Shown: positions 32,008-42,961 of the stretch, piece by piece
Layout: the number at the start of each line of letters is the position of its first letter
Numbering within the stretch: position 1 is the first letter of the stretch
From: Brasenia schreberi
Lineage: Eukaryota; Streptophyta; Magnoliopsida; Nymphaeales; Cabombaceae
NCBI GenBank assembly: GCA_036023115.1
Contig: JAYKKT010000061.1
Coordinates: forward strand, 18,017,501-18,081,500
Direction of reading: 5' to 3'
Length of the DNA: 64,000 nt
The notes under the pieces: model-generated
What the model was told of the DNA's origin: nothing
The model's database searches: none
Seen by the model: the letters and a program-made list of their open reading frames with translations, nothing else
Made by a program: the position numbers and the translations under genes

Positions 32008-33938
32008 TACCCACCATAGACAAAGGGGAAAAGCCCCACAAGATCGCCAATGTCTGGGTAGATCCAAGGCTGGCGAGCACTTCAAAGAATTTCGAAAATT
32101 TTGAAAACAGAAAAGACAAAAAAATACAAAAACCATTTGAAAAAAGGGAGTACACTCCGCTAGGGCAACCTGTGTCGGAGGTCCTAGACCTCCTACTCGC
32201 CCAAGGCATGATCGAACTCCCTGAAATCCCCGAGGGAATCACTTCCAAAGGGAGGTTTTTGAATCGATTTTGTAAGTATCATCGGCTCAAAGGCCATGAT
32301 ACAAAGCAGTGTTTTTCCCTCCTAAACCAAATCGAGAACTTGATAGCAGAGGGCCGGCTCCAGGTCACTGAGGAACCGTAGCCTGTCCAAGCTATTTTCA
32401 AAGAACCCTTCCCCAATCACGCAAGTACCAGTGGGAAGGGCAAAGAGGTATGTGCTCTCACGATTTCAAAGAGTCTAGCGCGTACATATAAGTCTGGTTT
32501 TTCCATTTATGCATCTACACTCATCCTTCATAGGAAACCTGCCCAAGTAGTGATTCGGGGACCACCAAGAGTTTCGTCTCCTGTTAAACCAGTTTTGAAA
32601 ATTCAAGGTGCTCCAAAACAGTCGATTAGAGCCATCTTAAGCACGAACCCTAGGTTGATCGTGGGGGAAGTGACAAGATCCGGGAGGATCTATCAACCCC
32701 CACATCTGCAAAATGCTAAAAAAGTGGTCAGTGTGCCTGGCCCTTCAAAAGCGTGTATTCCTAGAGTTCTGCCCAAAACGGACAAAGGAAAAGTCGTTTT
32801 GAACTTGTATGATTTCGAAAACCATCTTTCAAAGATTCCCATTAACATGTCCATCCTGGAGCTGATACAAACCTCGCCTAGGGATAGACTCGTGTTAGAG
32901 AAAATTCTAGAAAGAGCAAAGGTTAGTTCAGACATAACCCCAGAATCCTTGTCCAATCAAGTGGCGTCCATAGGTGCAAAAACACCTATCATGTTTTCAG
33001 AAGAGGATCTCGAAAGACCCTATGAAACCCATAATCAGGCCCTACACATCGAGGTGGTATTAAATCACCACTCTCTAGATAGGTGCCTAGTTGATGGGGG
33101 AGGAGGGCTCAACATCCTTCCGCTTCACATAGCACATTAGATTGGAGTCACCTTGACTTCCATGAACCCAAGCCCCATCGTAATCACTGGATACGATGGA
33201 AATGCGTCCAGACCTTTAGGATCCATTGAACTTCCCATGGAAACGGGAGGGATAGCTCACGTGGGGGTATTCCATGTTTTGGACATCCACCCCCACTACA
33301 ACCTATTGCTGGGAAGGCCTTGGATACATAGCCTGCATGCTGTGCCGTCCACCTTCCATAGGTGTGTTAAAATCCCTTTTGAAAACCAAGTCATTGTGAT
33401 CCTAAGTGAGAGTCATCCACAGCTTCAGGGGATTCAAAATTCCCCATGCTTTTCAAGTTCCCAGACCTACAAGGTCGACCCGGGGCAAACCATAGTCGAG
33501 CTACCAAAGCTCACCCTTCAGATACCTAGGAAGGTTGTATATATTCAGGGGCCGCCCAAGGCTAGCCCACTCAAGACGTTAACCATCCTAGGAAAATCCA
33601 AACGTCAATTGTTTTCAAAACCCCTGGACCGAAAACCTTATGTGCATAACATGGACGATAGCAAGTTCCAGGACCACAAATTATATGAAAACTTTTCCAA
33701 AAACAAAAAATCCTGGAACATGTTATTGAACATGGGGTATATGCCTTACAAAAGTCTAGGGGCACAAAACCGGGGTCTCATAGAATCCATCTTGCCTAAA
33801 GCCAACCAAAGCCGACACGGGATCGGCTATACTCCCAGAATACCGCCAGAACCACCCCCTATGACCACCTGGGTCAAGGGTGCCCTGGAGCCTACCCAAG
33901 CAGAAACCTACAATTTAGATCTCTTGTTCGGAGTCTAA
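32008..33938 (+). pseudogene. gag-pro: C gag-pro, C-terminal part: zinc knuckle and protease
   Basis: The frame continues from 14399 without a shift. It encodes the end of Gag, the CKYHRLKGHDTKQC knuckle, a basic/Pro-rich linker, the protease with CLVDGGGGLNILP and YDGNASRPLGS, and ends FGV-TAA at 33936-33938, as in the other copies. Only two point lesions interrupt it: TAG at 32379-32381, where relatives have an acidic residue, and TAG at 33138-33140, where relatives have Gln or Lys (PLHVAYQIGV). Otherwise it is full length, so C was functional when inserted. Confidence 0.9.
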
Positions 33939-33947
33939 CTAGTGGCA

Positions 33948-33961
33948 TTTTTCCTTTGTAG
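33948..33961 (+). promoter_or_regulatory. Splice-acceptor-like site before C pol
   Basis: TTTTTCCTTTGTAG, with pol ATG at 33964, 2 nt downstream. It lies just after the gag-pro stop. Confidence 0.5.
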
Positions 33962-33963
33962 GT

Positions 33964-34919
33964 ATGATGGAAGATCCCTCAATCAAAAATCCAAAAACAT
34001 TTGAAAAACTCGAAATTCAAAAAATTGAAAAATCCCAAAAACCAAAAACATTTGAAAAAGATTAAAAACTCGAAAAAAGAGTTGTTTGTATAGTTCCTAA
34101 AGTTCTTTCCTTACAAAAATCCAAAAAAATCGAAAATTCGCAAAATACCAAAAACAAAATCCTGTATTTAGCAGCTCCTGATAAAGGTTTTGAAAGAGAA
34201 AAGAATTTCGAAAAGAAAGTCCTCTTCATAAGAGGACCAAAATCTTCAAAACCCGCAGAAAATCCAAAACAAAAACCAAGCGTTTGCGAAAACTGTGCGT
34301 CAAGTCCAAATTCCCTAGGATTTAGAAGTCTTGAGAATGATCAAGGCCCAGAATTGGATTCCCTCGAGGAAGACCCTACTTCTGAGCTCCCTGAATTTCA
34401 TAAAATTCTTGATTTTGAAAAACCTTCGAAATCAGTAGGAGAGGATTTTATAGAGATAAACTTAGGGAATGATTTAAAGCCAAAACTCATTAAGGTAGGC
34501 ACATGTCTGCATGAGCACGAAAAAGCATCATTCATTGCATTTTTGAAAACCTACGTTGATGTGTTTGCATGGACATATGAAGACATGCCGGGTATAGACC
34601 CGAATGTTGTAGAGCATCGTCTTCCCTTAGATTCAGATGCAAAACCCGTAAAACAAAAGCTTAGGAAGATACATCCGAATGTGCATTCACAAGTCAAAGA
34701 GGGTTTAGAAGATCTGTTAAAAGCCGGATTTATAAAACCCATTGCGTATTCTGATTGGTTATCCAATATAGTTGTTGTTCGAAAAACCAATGGGAAAATT
34801 CGAATATGCATCGATTTCAGAAACCTGAATAAAGCCACCCCAAAAGATAATTTCCCTTTACCAAACATTGATTTGATAGTCGATAGTACTGCAAATCATG
34901 AAATGTTTTCATTCATGGA
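33964..34919 (+). pseudogene. pol: C pol, 5' part: linker and RT start (interrupted by D)
   Basis: It starts ATG-ATG-GAA-GAT in a frame different from gag-pro and stays in that frame to the D insertion, apart from one TAA at 34063-34065. After a Lys/Glu-rich linker come SELPEFHKILDF, DVFAWTYEDMPGIDP and the RT start (SDWLSNIVVVRK, ICIDFRNLNKATPKDN). The insertion falls in the codons of FSFMDGYSGY, in RT motif A, removing the catalytic core. The agreement of this start with that of E supports an independent pol ORF. Confidence 0.85.
34915..34919. repeat. Left target-site duplication of D (ATGGA)
   Basis: ATGGA at 34915-34919 and 49043-49047. Removing D restores the RT frame. Confidence 0.95.
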
Positions 34920-37900
34920 TGTAGACGCGCGAAAAATCCCCGCCTCTTCGCCTCTTTCGTGGCTTAGAGTGGATCTTATCGTGCGTCTAAGGCCTAGATA
35001 TACAAACAGGGCGTGCCAGCTAGCTTACTTAAGCTAGCGAAGATATATTAACACTGACTTCTAAACGTGGCGACTGTGAGCAAGTGAGCTCTTGTCGTCG
35101 CAGACCTTCTTGCACCGATGCGCAAGGGTCAGTCTGTACGCTTTTGCAAAAAATCGAGTTTTAGGGAGAAAGTCTACGAAACGGTTCGAGGTGTCTATTT
35201 CGGGTCTTTAAGATGCGTTTGCATGTTTTTAGATCACGTGGATTTGTACGTGCCTAAGTCTTTTCTTTTATCCCTTTTTGGGTCGCCTAGTTTGTGTGTT
35301 ATGAACACTCCACTACATGGGCGAATTCGAGCGGGGGTTGCTTCGATGCAATATGCGTCCTACCTCGTGGTATGGCGTAGATTCAATGCAAACTCACGCT
35401 ACTCCAAAGGGAAAACCCGAAAATGTAAAGACAATGCTGAAGGGAAATAACAGAAGGGAAATAACCGAAGGGAAATAACAGAAGGGAAATAACAGAAGGG
35501 AAATATGTATATATCTTATGTATATGAGCCCTTACTCGGGTCTTGCAAATAAGAGCGAAGGCTCAATGTGGGTGCGTGTTTGAATTGAAAGACTACTCAC
35601 ACGACATGAAATGAAACCCAAATAGTATAGGTCGGCCCTTACTTGGGTCTTTCAAATAAGAGCGAAAGCTCAATGTGTGTGAGAGTGTTTAAATTGAAAG
35701 ACTTACTCACACGACATGAAATGCAACCCAAATAGTATAGGTCGGCCCTTACTTGGGTCTTTCAAATAAGAGCGAAAGCTCAATGTGTGTGAGAGTGTTT
35801 AAATTGAAAGACAACACACCCAACTTAAACAAAACCCTTCGGAAATGAAATATATACGTACACTTATATATTAGGGGCTGATTAGGCCCGTGTGTGTTTG
35901 AAATTGTGCACGACTAAGAGAGTGCACGTGTGTGGTTGTGCCAAGCCACGTTATTACAAGCGGGGGGAGACTATGCTCCGTTATTACAACCCCGTATCAA
36001 ATTGAATTTCAAGCAAGTGTATGATCAAAGACCGAGTTTAGAAACTTACAAGTAGCTGGTCCGTAGAGGTCTTGCTTGAGCGTGGCCTTGGCTTTGGGCT
36101 GCAAACGGGAGCTCCGCGAAGGTACGTGACCAAGAGTGCTGGCCGGCTGCAAATGGGCGCGGGATGGACGCCTCGAAGGGGGTCGGTGGCAAGTGGGCGG
36201 CGCCTCCAAGTAGGGAGTTTAGAGTGGCTGACTAAGTGGGTCTTAGGGTCACTAGGTAAGTTAGGGACTTAGGGAAACTGGACCTAAAAGGTGAGCTAGT
36301 GGGAAGGCCAAAGAGGACGCCTAGGGGAGGTCGGCCGAATGGGAGGTGGTGGCTGAGTAGTGGCCAGCCACTTGGGTTATCCTAGGTTCGGCTAGGCTTA
36401 GGTGGTGGCGGCAAAGAGGCTGAGCTAAGGGGAAGATGGGTGGCTAAGAGTGGAGAGGTGGTAGAGAGTGGTTTTGAGGGAGTTAGGGGGACTTACCGAA
36501 TGGGAAGAAGTGGCGGCAAAGGTGGCTGTCGGCTGGTGGAAGATGGGAGAAGGAGAGGGCCCGGCTGAGTGAGGTGGTGGCGTCCGGCTGGTGGGGCAGT
36601 GATGGTGGATGGAAGAGGGAGAGTGGCGGAGCAGGTGGCGGCTGGTGGGGCTGGAGCTGCTGGGAAGACGGGTGAGAGATGGGAGAGGAAGAGGGCCCGG
36701 CTGAGAGTGGAAAGTGGTTCCCACTTGGAAAACCCGCCCACAATGGGGGGGGTTTAAATAGGGGATGGGTAGGTCGGTTAGGGCTGGGTTGTGGGTAGTG
36801 GTTAGGTGGTTTAGGTAGGGTAGTATATAGATAAGGTGGGCTGGATGGGATTGGGCCAGATATTTTAAAACTAGGTGTTTGGGAAAATCGTGGGCTAAGG
36901 GTGGTTTAGGGCTAGGTTAGGTGGTTGGGTTTTAGGGTGAGGTTTAGTGAGCTAGGTTAGGTGGTTTAGGCTAGGTTTAGGCTAGGATTAGGGAAATTAA
37001 TCTAGGTTTAGGGAAGGATTAGGGGAGTGGGTTAGGTGATTAGGTTGGGATTAGGCCGGGATTAGGGAAGTGGGTTAGGTGATTAGGTTCAGATTAGGGG
37101 TGGATTAGGGGTTTAGGCTAGGTTTAGGCATTTTTGGCTAGGTTTAGGTGATGGAGCTCCCTTAGCATGGCCCATAAACCTTGATCACCCCATGTTGGTG
37201 CAGCCCTAGGTTAGGTTTTAGCTAATTACAAGCTTAAACCCACTCAATTAGGCTAAACCACAAGATTAAACCCAAACTTGACACACAAGTCAAGCTTAAT
37301 ACAACACTCTTGATATTTATCACCCCCACTCTCTCTCATGCCCAATATCCCACGTGAATTTCAAGTGGGCCCCACCTCCATTTATGAGAAGGTGATGTGG
37401 GCCATGGATATGGATATTGGATTGGATTTCTGGGTCCAAATCCAAATCCAAATCCACATATGGGTTTGGATTGGAATCTGGATATATATGGTCCAGATCC
37501 AATCCAAACTGAACTCTGACTCCTTCGGGCCGGGTTCGAGACGGACGATTCGTGCGGGGCCTGACAGCATCAGTGCTCCGTCTGCGTTGGGTCTTCGCCA
37601 ACATGGTCGCCCGCCTCCGTTTCTGCCTTCCGGAGATGACTTCAAATGATATTTTGGTAAGAACAGGGTCTTGGACGTTCGAGATCCTGGGATGTGAATG
37701 AGATGCAAGAGATGCTGTGCCGGGCTCGACAGGTGCTCCGGTTCCGGGCTCTTCTTGGCTCTCCTGGTCCTGTCTTGATCGAGCCAAGCCACTTCGGGGT
37801 TTCAAAACATGTTTTAAAAGGGTTTTCAAAAGCTATATCATATGTTTTTTTGAAAGATAAAGTTTAAAACATATATACAGGGTTGGTTTGGAAGGCTCCT

Positions 37901-37988
37901 GGGTTTCCAAACTCAAAATGGCCCTTTGGGGCTGTTTGTATAAAACCAGATTCGTTTAAGGAATTCGTGGGATTTCGGGGTGTTTACA
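34920..37988 (-). repeat. 3' LTR of D (3069 bp)
   Basis: Three 110-bp units (about 35520-35815), micro-exon 36050-36098, TATTTAAA box 36753-36760 (minus strand), the 179-bp U3 stretch missing from A (about 36777-36955) and the hexamer block about 37430-37510. Confidence 0.96.
36753..36760 (-). promoter_or_regulatory. TATA-like box of D 3' LTR
   Basis: TATTTAAA then a C run; the 5' LTR copy is 47807-47814. Confidence 0.6.
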
Positions 37989-38003
37989 GATGCCCCTCTT
38001 TGG
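37989..38003 (-). other. Polypurine tract of D
   Basis: CCAAAGAGGGGCATC on the minus strand, next to the 3' LTR. Confidence 0.88.
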
Positions 38004-38035
38004 CCTTGTCCAAATAGATTTGGATAAGGGCAAAG

Positions 38036-38437
38036 ATGACAAACACCCCTTTTAATGTCTCCCTAGATCTAGCCACGAAGAATATGGGATCGTCCCATTT
38101 TAACAAAATCTCAATTTTACAAACTGTGGTAGGAGGAGATATCATGCCAAAGGGTTCACTTATGGAATCTGGTCCTAAGTGGGATCATGTTCATGCAAGT
38201 ACCATGCGTGGAATGCAGATGACATGGGTGTGGTGCCAAAAGTGGCGACCTCCCAGAGACCAGGTGTGGTCGAACTCTAGAGACTTACAAGGCCTACCGC
38301 TCCAAGTGAGCAAAAACCCTATGCTGTTCGATGTTCGGTTTTTAAAACTTATTTACAAAAGCTATTTACAAAAAGGGACAACTGTCTTGAGTCTCGATCC
38401 TAAGGATCTCGAGCTCTTCGCGCTTGCCCTTGTTTGA
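38036..38437 (+). CDS. Antisense ORF in D (133 aa), uncertain
   Basis: The counterpart of the antisense frame in A, with one Leu/Val difference, followed by the overlapping 69-codon frame 38434-38643. No known domain is seen. Its persistence in two young copies is not evidence of selection. Confidence 0.25.
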   Translation: MTNTPFNVSLDLATKNMGSSHFNKISILQTVVGGDIMPKGSLMESGPKWDHVHASTMRGMQMTWVWCQKWRPPRDQVWSNSRDLQGLPLQVSKNPMLFDVRFLKLIYKSYLQKGTTVLSLDPKDLELFALALV

Positions 38438-39158
38438 GTCTTAACACTCGCTTATCTAGCGGAGGTTTTATAAGAAAACAAGCCTCATTTCAAATTCCTA
38501 CGCCTTACTCGAAAGGTCGAATTCTCAAACAAGATGAAATTCAAGCAAGTAAATCCTATTTTTACTTTAGGATTTCTCGAAATGAACCATGTTTAGCTTG
38601 GGATAAGCCAGGGATGGGAAAGAGATACCACGGTCCCTTCTGAAGCGTCCCGTGGTTTAAGGCATAGAAGGCGGAAAACTGCTCTTTTTGAGCTTTTTGG
38701 CCTCTTTTTCCTTTTTTTCATAGAGGGTCTCCCTTTGGGAGTATTTTTTCTTTAATCCCTCTTTTTATAAGAGAATCGATTTTTCTTTTTCAAGTCTGGT
38801 TTCTTTCTTTTGGAAAGAGACTTTAAATGGGAAATTCCCTTTTGATTTGGGCCTTTGTTTTCCTTTTGGAAGGAGAAGAGAAGAGGGGAGGACTTATCCC
38901 AACCTACACTCGATCCATTCCAGATCAGCCTATTTAGAAATAGCACGTACTACTTGCAAGTATCTTGCTATGTTGAACTAGGCCTTTCTTTGTAAGATGA
39001 AGGATTTTGAAATGCAACCACGATTTTGAAAACTCCCCTCTTTCACAAGTGCGAATTCTCTCACTCAGGGTCACACGAGTTGCTTTTGCACCTCATTTAC
39101 ATGTCTCAGGGCAGCTATCCTTCGCAAATTTTCGAAAACTGGAATTTTAATCCAGATC

Positions 39159-42100
39159 CTACACATGATACTTCTTTAAGTATTGAATATTGATAGGATC
39201 TGCTAAATTCCTACCTTCTACATCGATCAACCAATACGAATTGTTCGTAGTGGTTGCTCGCACAACATAGGGTCCATCCCAGTTGGGGCGCCACTTGCCT
39301 AGGGGGTGTGGGCCACGATGGTGGATGGTTTTCAAGACCAGATCTCCCACTTCAAAGTGGCGAGGTCTCATGTGTTTGCTATAATGTCGGGCTATCCTTT
39401 GCCGGTATGCACGAGCATGATCCATAGCAAGGAGTCGCCTCTCATCTAGCAAATCTAGTTCGGCCATCCTAGCATGCTGAAGCGTCTCTAGGGGGAGGTC
39501 GAGTGCAATGGATGTATGGAATGAATGCAGTTGGGTATGAATGGGAAGAATGGCGTCTGTGCCATAGACCAATTCGAATGGTGTGGCATTCGTGGGAGTC
39601 CGGATGGAAGTCCTATAAGCCCATAAGGCTTCATCCAGCTTCTCATGCCACCTCCTACCCTTCTCTAAGGTCTTCTCAATGATACCAATGAGAGTCTTGT
39701 TTGTGGCTTCGGCTTGGCCGTTGCCTTGAGGGTAGTAGGGCGAGGAGAAGTGGTGGTTTATGCCATACGTGTTGCACAACTTAACCATCCGCTCGTTCTT
39801 GAATGGGGTACCATTATCAGACACAAGGTCTCGTGGAACCCCAAATCGAGCCAAGATATTCCTCCGGATGAAAGCCACCACATGTTGCCCCATTACATTC
39901 GTTAGGGAAATGGCTTCCACCCACTTGGAGAAATACTCCGTGGCTGCTAAGATAAAACGATGCCCATTCGAGGCCTTTGGGAATATGGGGCCTATAATGT
40001 CAAACGCCCACATGGTAAATGGCCAGGGGCTGACCACGGAATGCAATGCAGATGAAGGGATATGAATGGCGTGCCCATGCACTTGACATGGATGACACTT
40101 TCTAACATGATCGTGACAATCCTTTTTCAGGGTGGACCAAAAATAACCCCCTCTAAGTATTTTCATCGCCATCATGTTGGCATTAACATGACCTCCACAT
40201 TCTCCATCGTGGAACTCGTGCATCACTATCCTAGCCTCCTCTAGGTCGATACATCTAAGCAGAATGCCGGTAAAACTCTTTTTGTATAAGACCCCACCCA
40301 GAATGGTGTATCGGGTCGAAATCTTACGAATGAATGCCTTATCTTTGGATGTGGCATCCTCGGTGAATCCCCCATTTTCTAAAAATTGTTTTATGTCATA
40401 GAACCAGGGTTTTTCAATAGACCCTGGGTTGTTTTGGCAAATATCCAAGTCGTGTGTGGATGGATGGGGCGCATGCCATATTTCCAAAGATCTGGTCCCT
40501 GAAATGGGATCGACCTTCAGGGCTGAACCCAAGGAAGAGAGGGCATCGGCGATGCCATTGTCCTCTCTTCCCACGTGTGTGAGCTTACACGACTGGAAGG
40601 ATTGGACCAATCGAGTGGCCAATTCGTGGTATGGAAGTAGTTTCTCATTACGTACTTGCCAAATTTTTAAAACCTGATTTATGACAAGGAGCGAATCTCC
40701 AAAGACCTCGATGCATGATGCCCCTAGAGTTTTCGAAATCCTTAAGCCTTGTATGAGTGCTTCATACTCAGCTACGTTGTTGGAACATTCGAAATCTAAG
40801 CGGACCGCTATGGGAATCTCGCCCTTTCAGGGGAGATTAGGATGATCCCGGCACCAGCCCCTCGTTGGTTTCGTGCCCCGTCGAAGTGCATCGTCCACAC
40901 TTGGTTTTCAAAAGAATTTGCCAAAATGTGGTTCTGAAAATGGTTTTGCAATATGCCTTCATCAGGCATTTCGACAAGAGTGGGATATGCGTCCTCCAAG
41001 GGGAAGTCAGCCACGTAATCTGCTAGGGCTTGCCCCTTAACGGAGATCTGGTGGTGGTATTTTAGATCATACTCCATTAGAAGGAGTTGCCATTTGCCCA
41101 ATCTACCTGTGAGAATGGGTTTTTCGAACAAGTGCTTGATTGGATCAAGCTTGGACACTATCCAGATCTCATGATCTAGGAAGTAGTGTCTGAATTTCTG
41201 GCAGGCCCAGACTAGGGCCAAGCACGTCTTCTCCATGGCTTGATAATTTCGTTCATAAGCCAAGAGAGTTTTCGAAATATAGTAGATGGCATACTCCTTA
41301 TGGGTGTCATCCTCGTATTGAGCCAACAGGGCTCCTAAAGCGTTTACATGCACGGAGATGTATAATAAAAGCGGTTTTCCTTGCTTTGGAGGATTCAAAA
41401 CGGGGGGATTAACCAAGTATGCCTTTAGTCTCTCGAAGGACTTTTGGCATTCGTCATCCCATAAGAATTTCGTACCCTTCCTCAACAGTTTGTTGAAGGG
41501 TTCGCATCTAGTTGCCAGATTCGATATGAATCGGCGCACAGATTGTAATCGACCCTGGAGGCTACGGACTTGGGTGAGATTGGAGGGTGGAGCCATGTCT
41601 ATGATGGCTCGACACTTAGAGGGGTCGACTTCTATTCCCCTTTGGCTCACCATAAAGCCTAGAAGCTTCCCTGATTCTACCCCGAACACACATTTTTGAG
41701 GGTTTAGCTTTACTTTGTAAAGCCTAAGCCTTTCGAAAATCTTTTGTAAACATTCGATATGGGTGCATCGGGTTTTGGATTTCGCCAAGAGATCATCTAC
41801 ATACACTTCTACAAGCTCGTGAATTTGATCATGGAAGATCGTGTTCATGGCTCGTTGGTATGTTGCGCCGGCATTTTTCAAACCAAAGGGCATGACTGTA
41901 TAGCAGTACGTGCCCCATGGGGTTGTGAAGGCGGTCTTACCCTGATCTCGTGGACTTAGTTTGATTTGATTATAGCCTGAATAGCCATCCATGAATGAAA
42001 ACATCTCATGATTTGCAGTACTATCGACTATCAAATCTATGTTTGGTAAAGGATAATTATCCTTTGGAGTGGCTTTATTCAGGTTTCTGAAATCGATGCA

Positions 42101-42936
42101 TATTCGAATTTTCCCATTGGTTTTTCGAACTACAACGATATTTGACAACCAATCAGAATACGCAATGGGTTTTATAAATCCGGCTTTTAGCAGATCTTCT
42201 AAACCCTCTTTGACTTGCGTGTGTACATTCGGGTGTATTTTCCTAAGCTTCTGCTTTATTGGTTTTACCCCTATATCTAAGGGAAGACGATGCTCGACTA
42301 TGCTGGGATCTATGCCCGGCATGTCTTCATACGTCCATGCAAACACATCTAAATAGGTTCGTAGAAATGCAATGAATGCTAACTTTTCAGTTTCATGCAA
42401 GCATGCGCCTATTTTGATGGTTTTGGGATTGGAATCATCCCCTAGGTTCACCTCTACGAAATCTCCTCCTACTGATTGGGAAGGTCTTTCAAAATCGAGA
42501 ATTCTATGAAATTCTGGGAGCTCAGAAGTGGGATCTTCTTCAAGGGGATCCACTTCTGGGCTTCGATCATTCTCGTGGACTTTAGACCTGAGGGAACTTG
42601 ATGCGTGGTTTTCAAAATAACCTGGTTTTGTACTTGGATTTTCAAGTGATTTCGAAATTTTTGGTCTGGCTATGCAGACAACGTCTCTTTCGAAATCCTT
42701 TTCTTTTGCCAAAGTCATACCAGGAGCAGCTATGTACAAAATCTTTTTGGTATTTTCCAAATTTTCGATTTTTTTGGGTTTTTGTAAAACAAGAATTTTG
42801 GGATTTATACAAAACACACTTTTTTTTGAGTTTCTGTTTTTCCATTGTTTTTGGTTTTTCTTGTTTTTCGATTTTTTTTTGGATTTTAAGTTTTCAAATG
42901 TTTTTGGTATTTTTAGAAAAAGGGATCTTCCGTCAT
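39159..42936 (-). pseudogene. pol: D pol: RT, two RNase H domains, integrase; one frameshift
   Basis: The 5' piece (to 40808) has a linker with many Lys and Asn (residues 1-75 of the open frame), RT at about 255-440 with YVDD at 385-388, the degenerate native RNase H and the start of the archaeal-type RNase H. One T missing near 40826 (three against four in A and E) shifts the frame inside HFDGA-GAGIILISPE. The 3' piece is open to 39159 and holds the rest of RNase H and a complete integrase: HHCC finger, D,D35E (D208, D269, E305 counted from codon 40622), and WDGPYVV, ending LKKYHV. Apart from that base, and the pol start being in phase with gag-pro across one TAA, pol looks intact. Confidence 0.88.
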
Positions 42937-42938
42937 AC

Positions 42939-42952
42939 CTACAAAGGGAAAA
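42939..42952 (-). promoter_or_regulatory. Splice-acceptor-like site before D pol
   Basis: TTTTCCCTTTGTAG on the minus strand, as in A. The ATG 2 nt on is followed by a stop after seven codons because of two extra bases compared with C and E. Confidence 0.5.
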
Positions 42953-42961
42953 CACTAGGGG

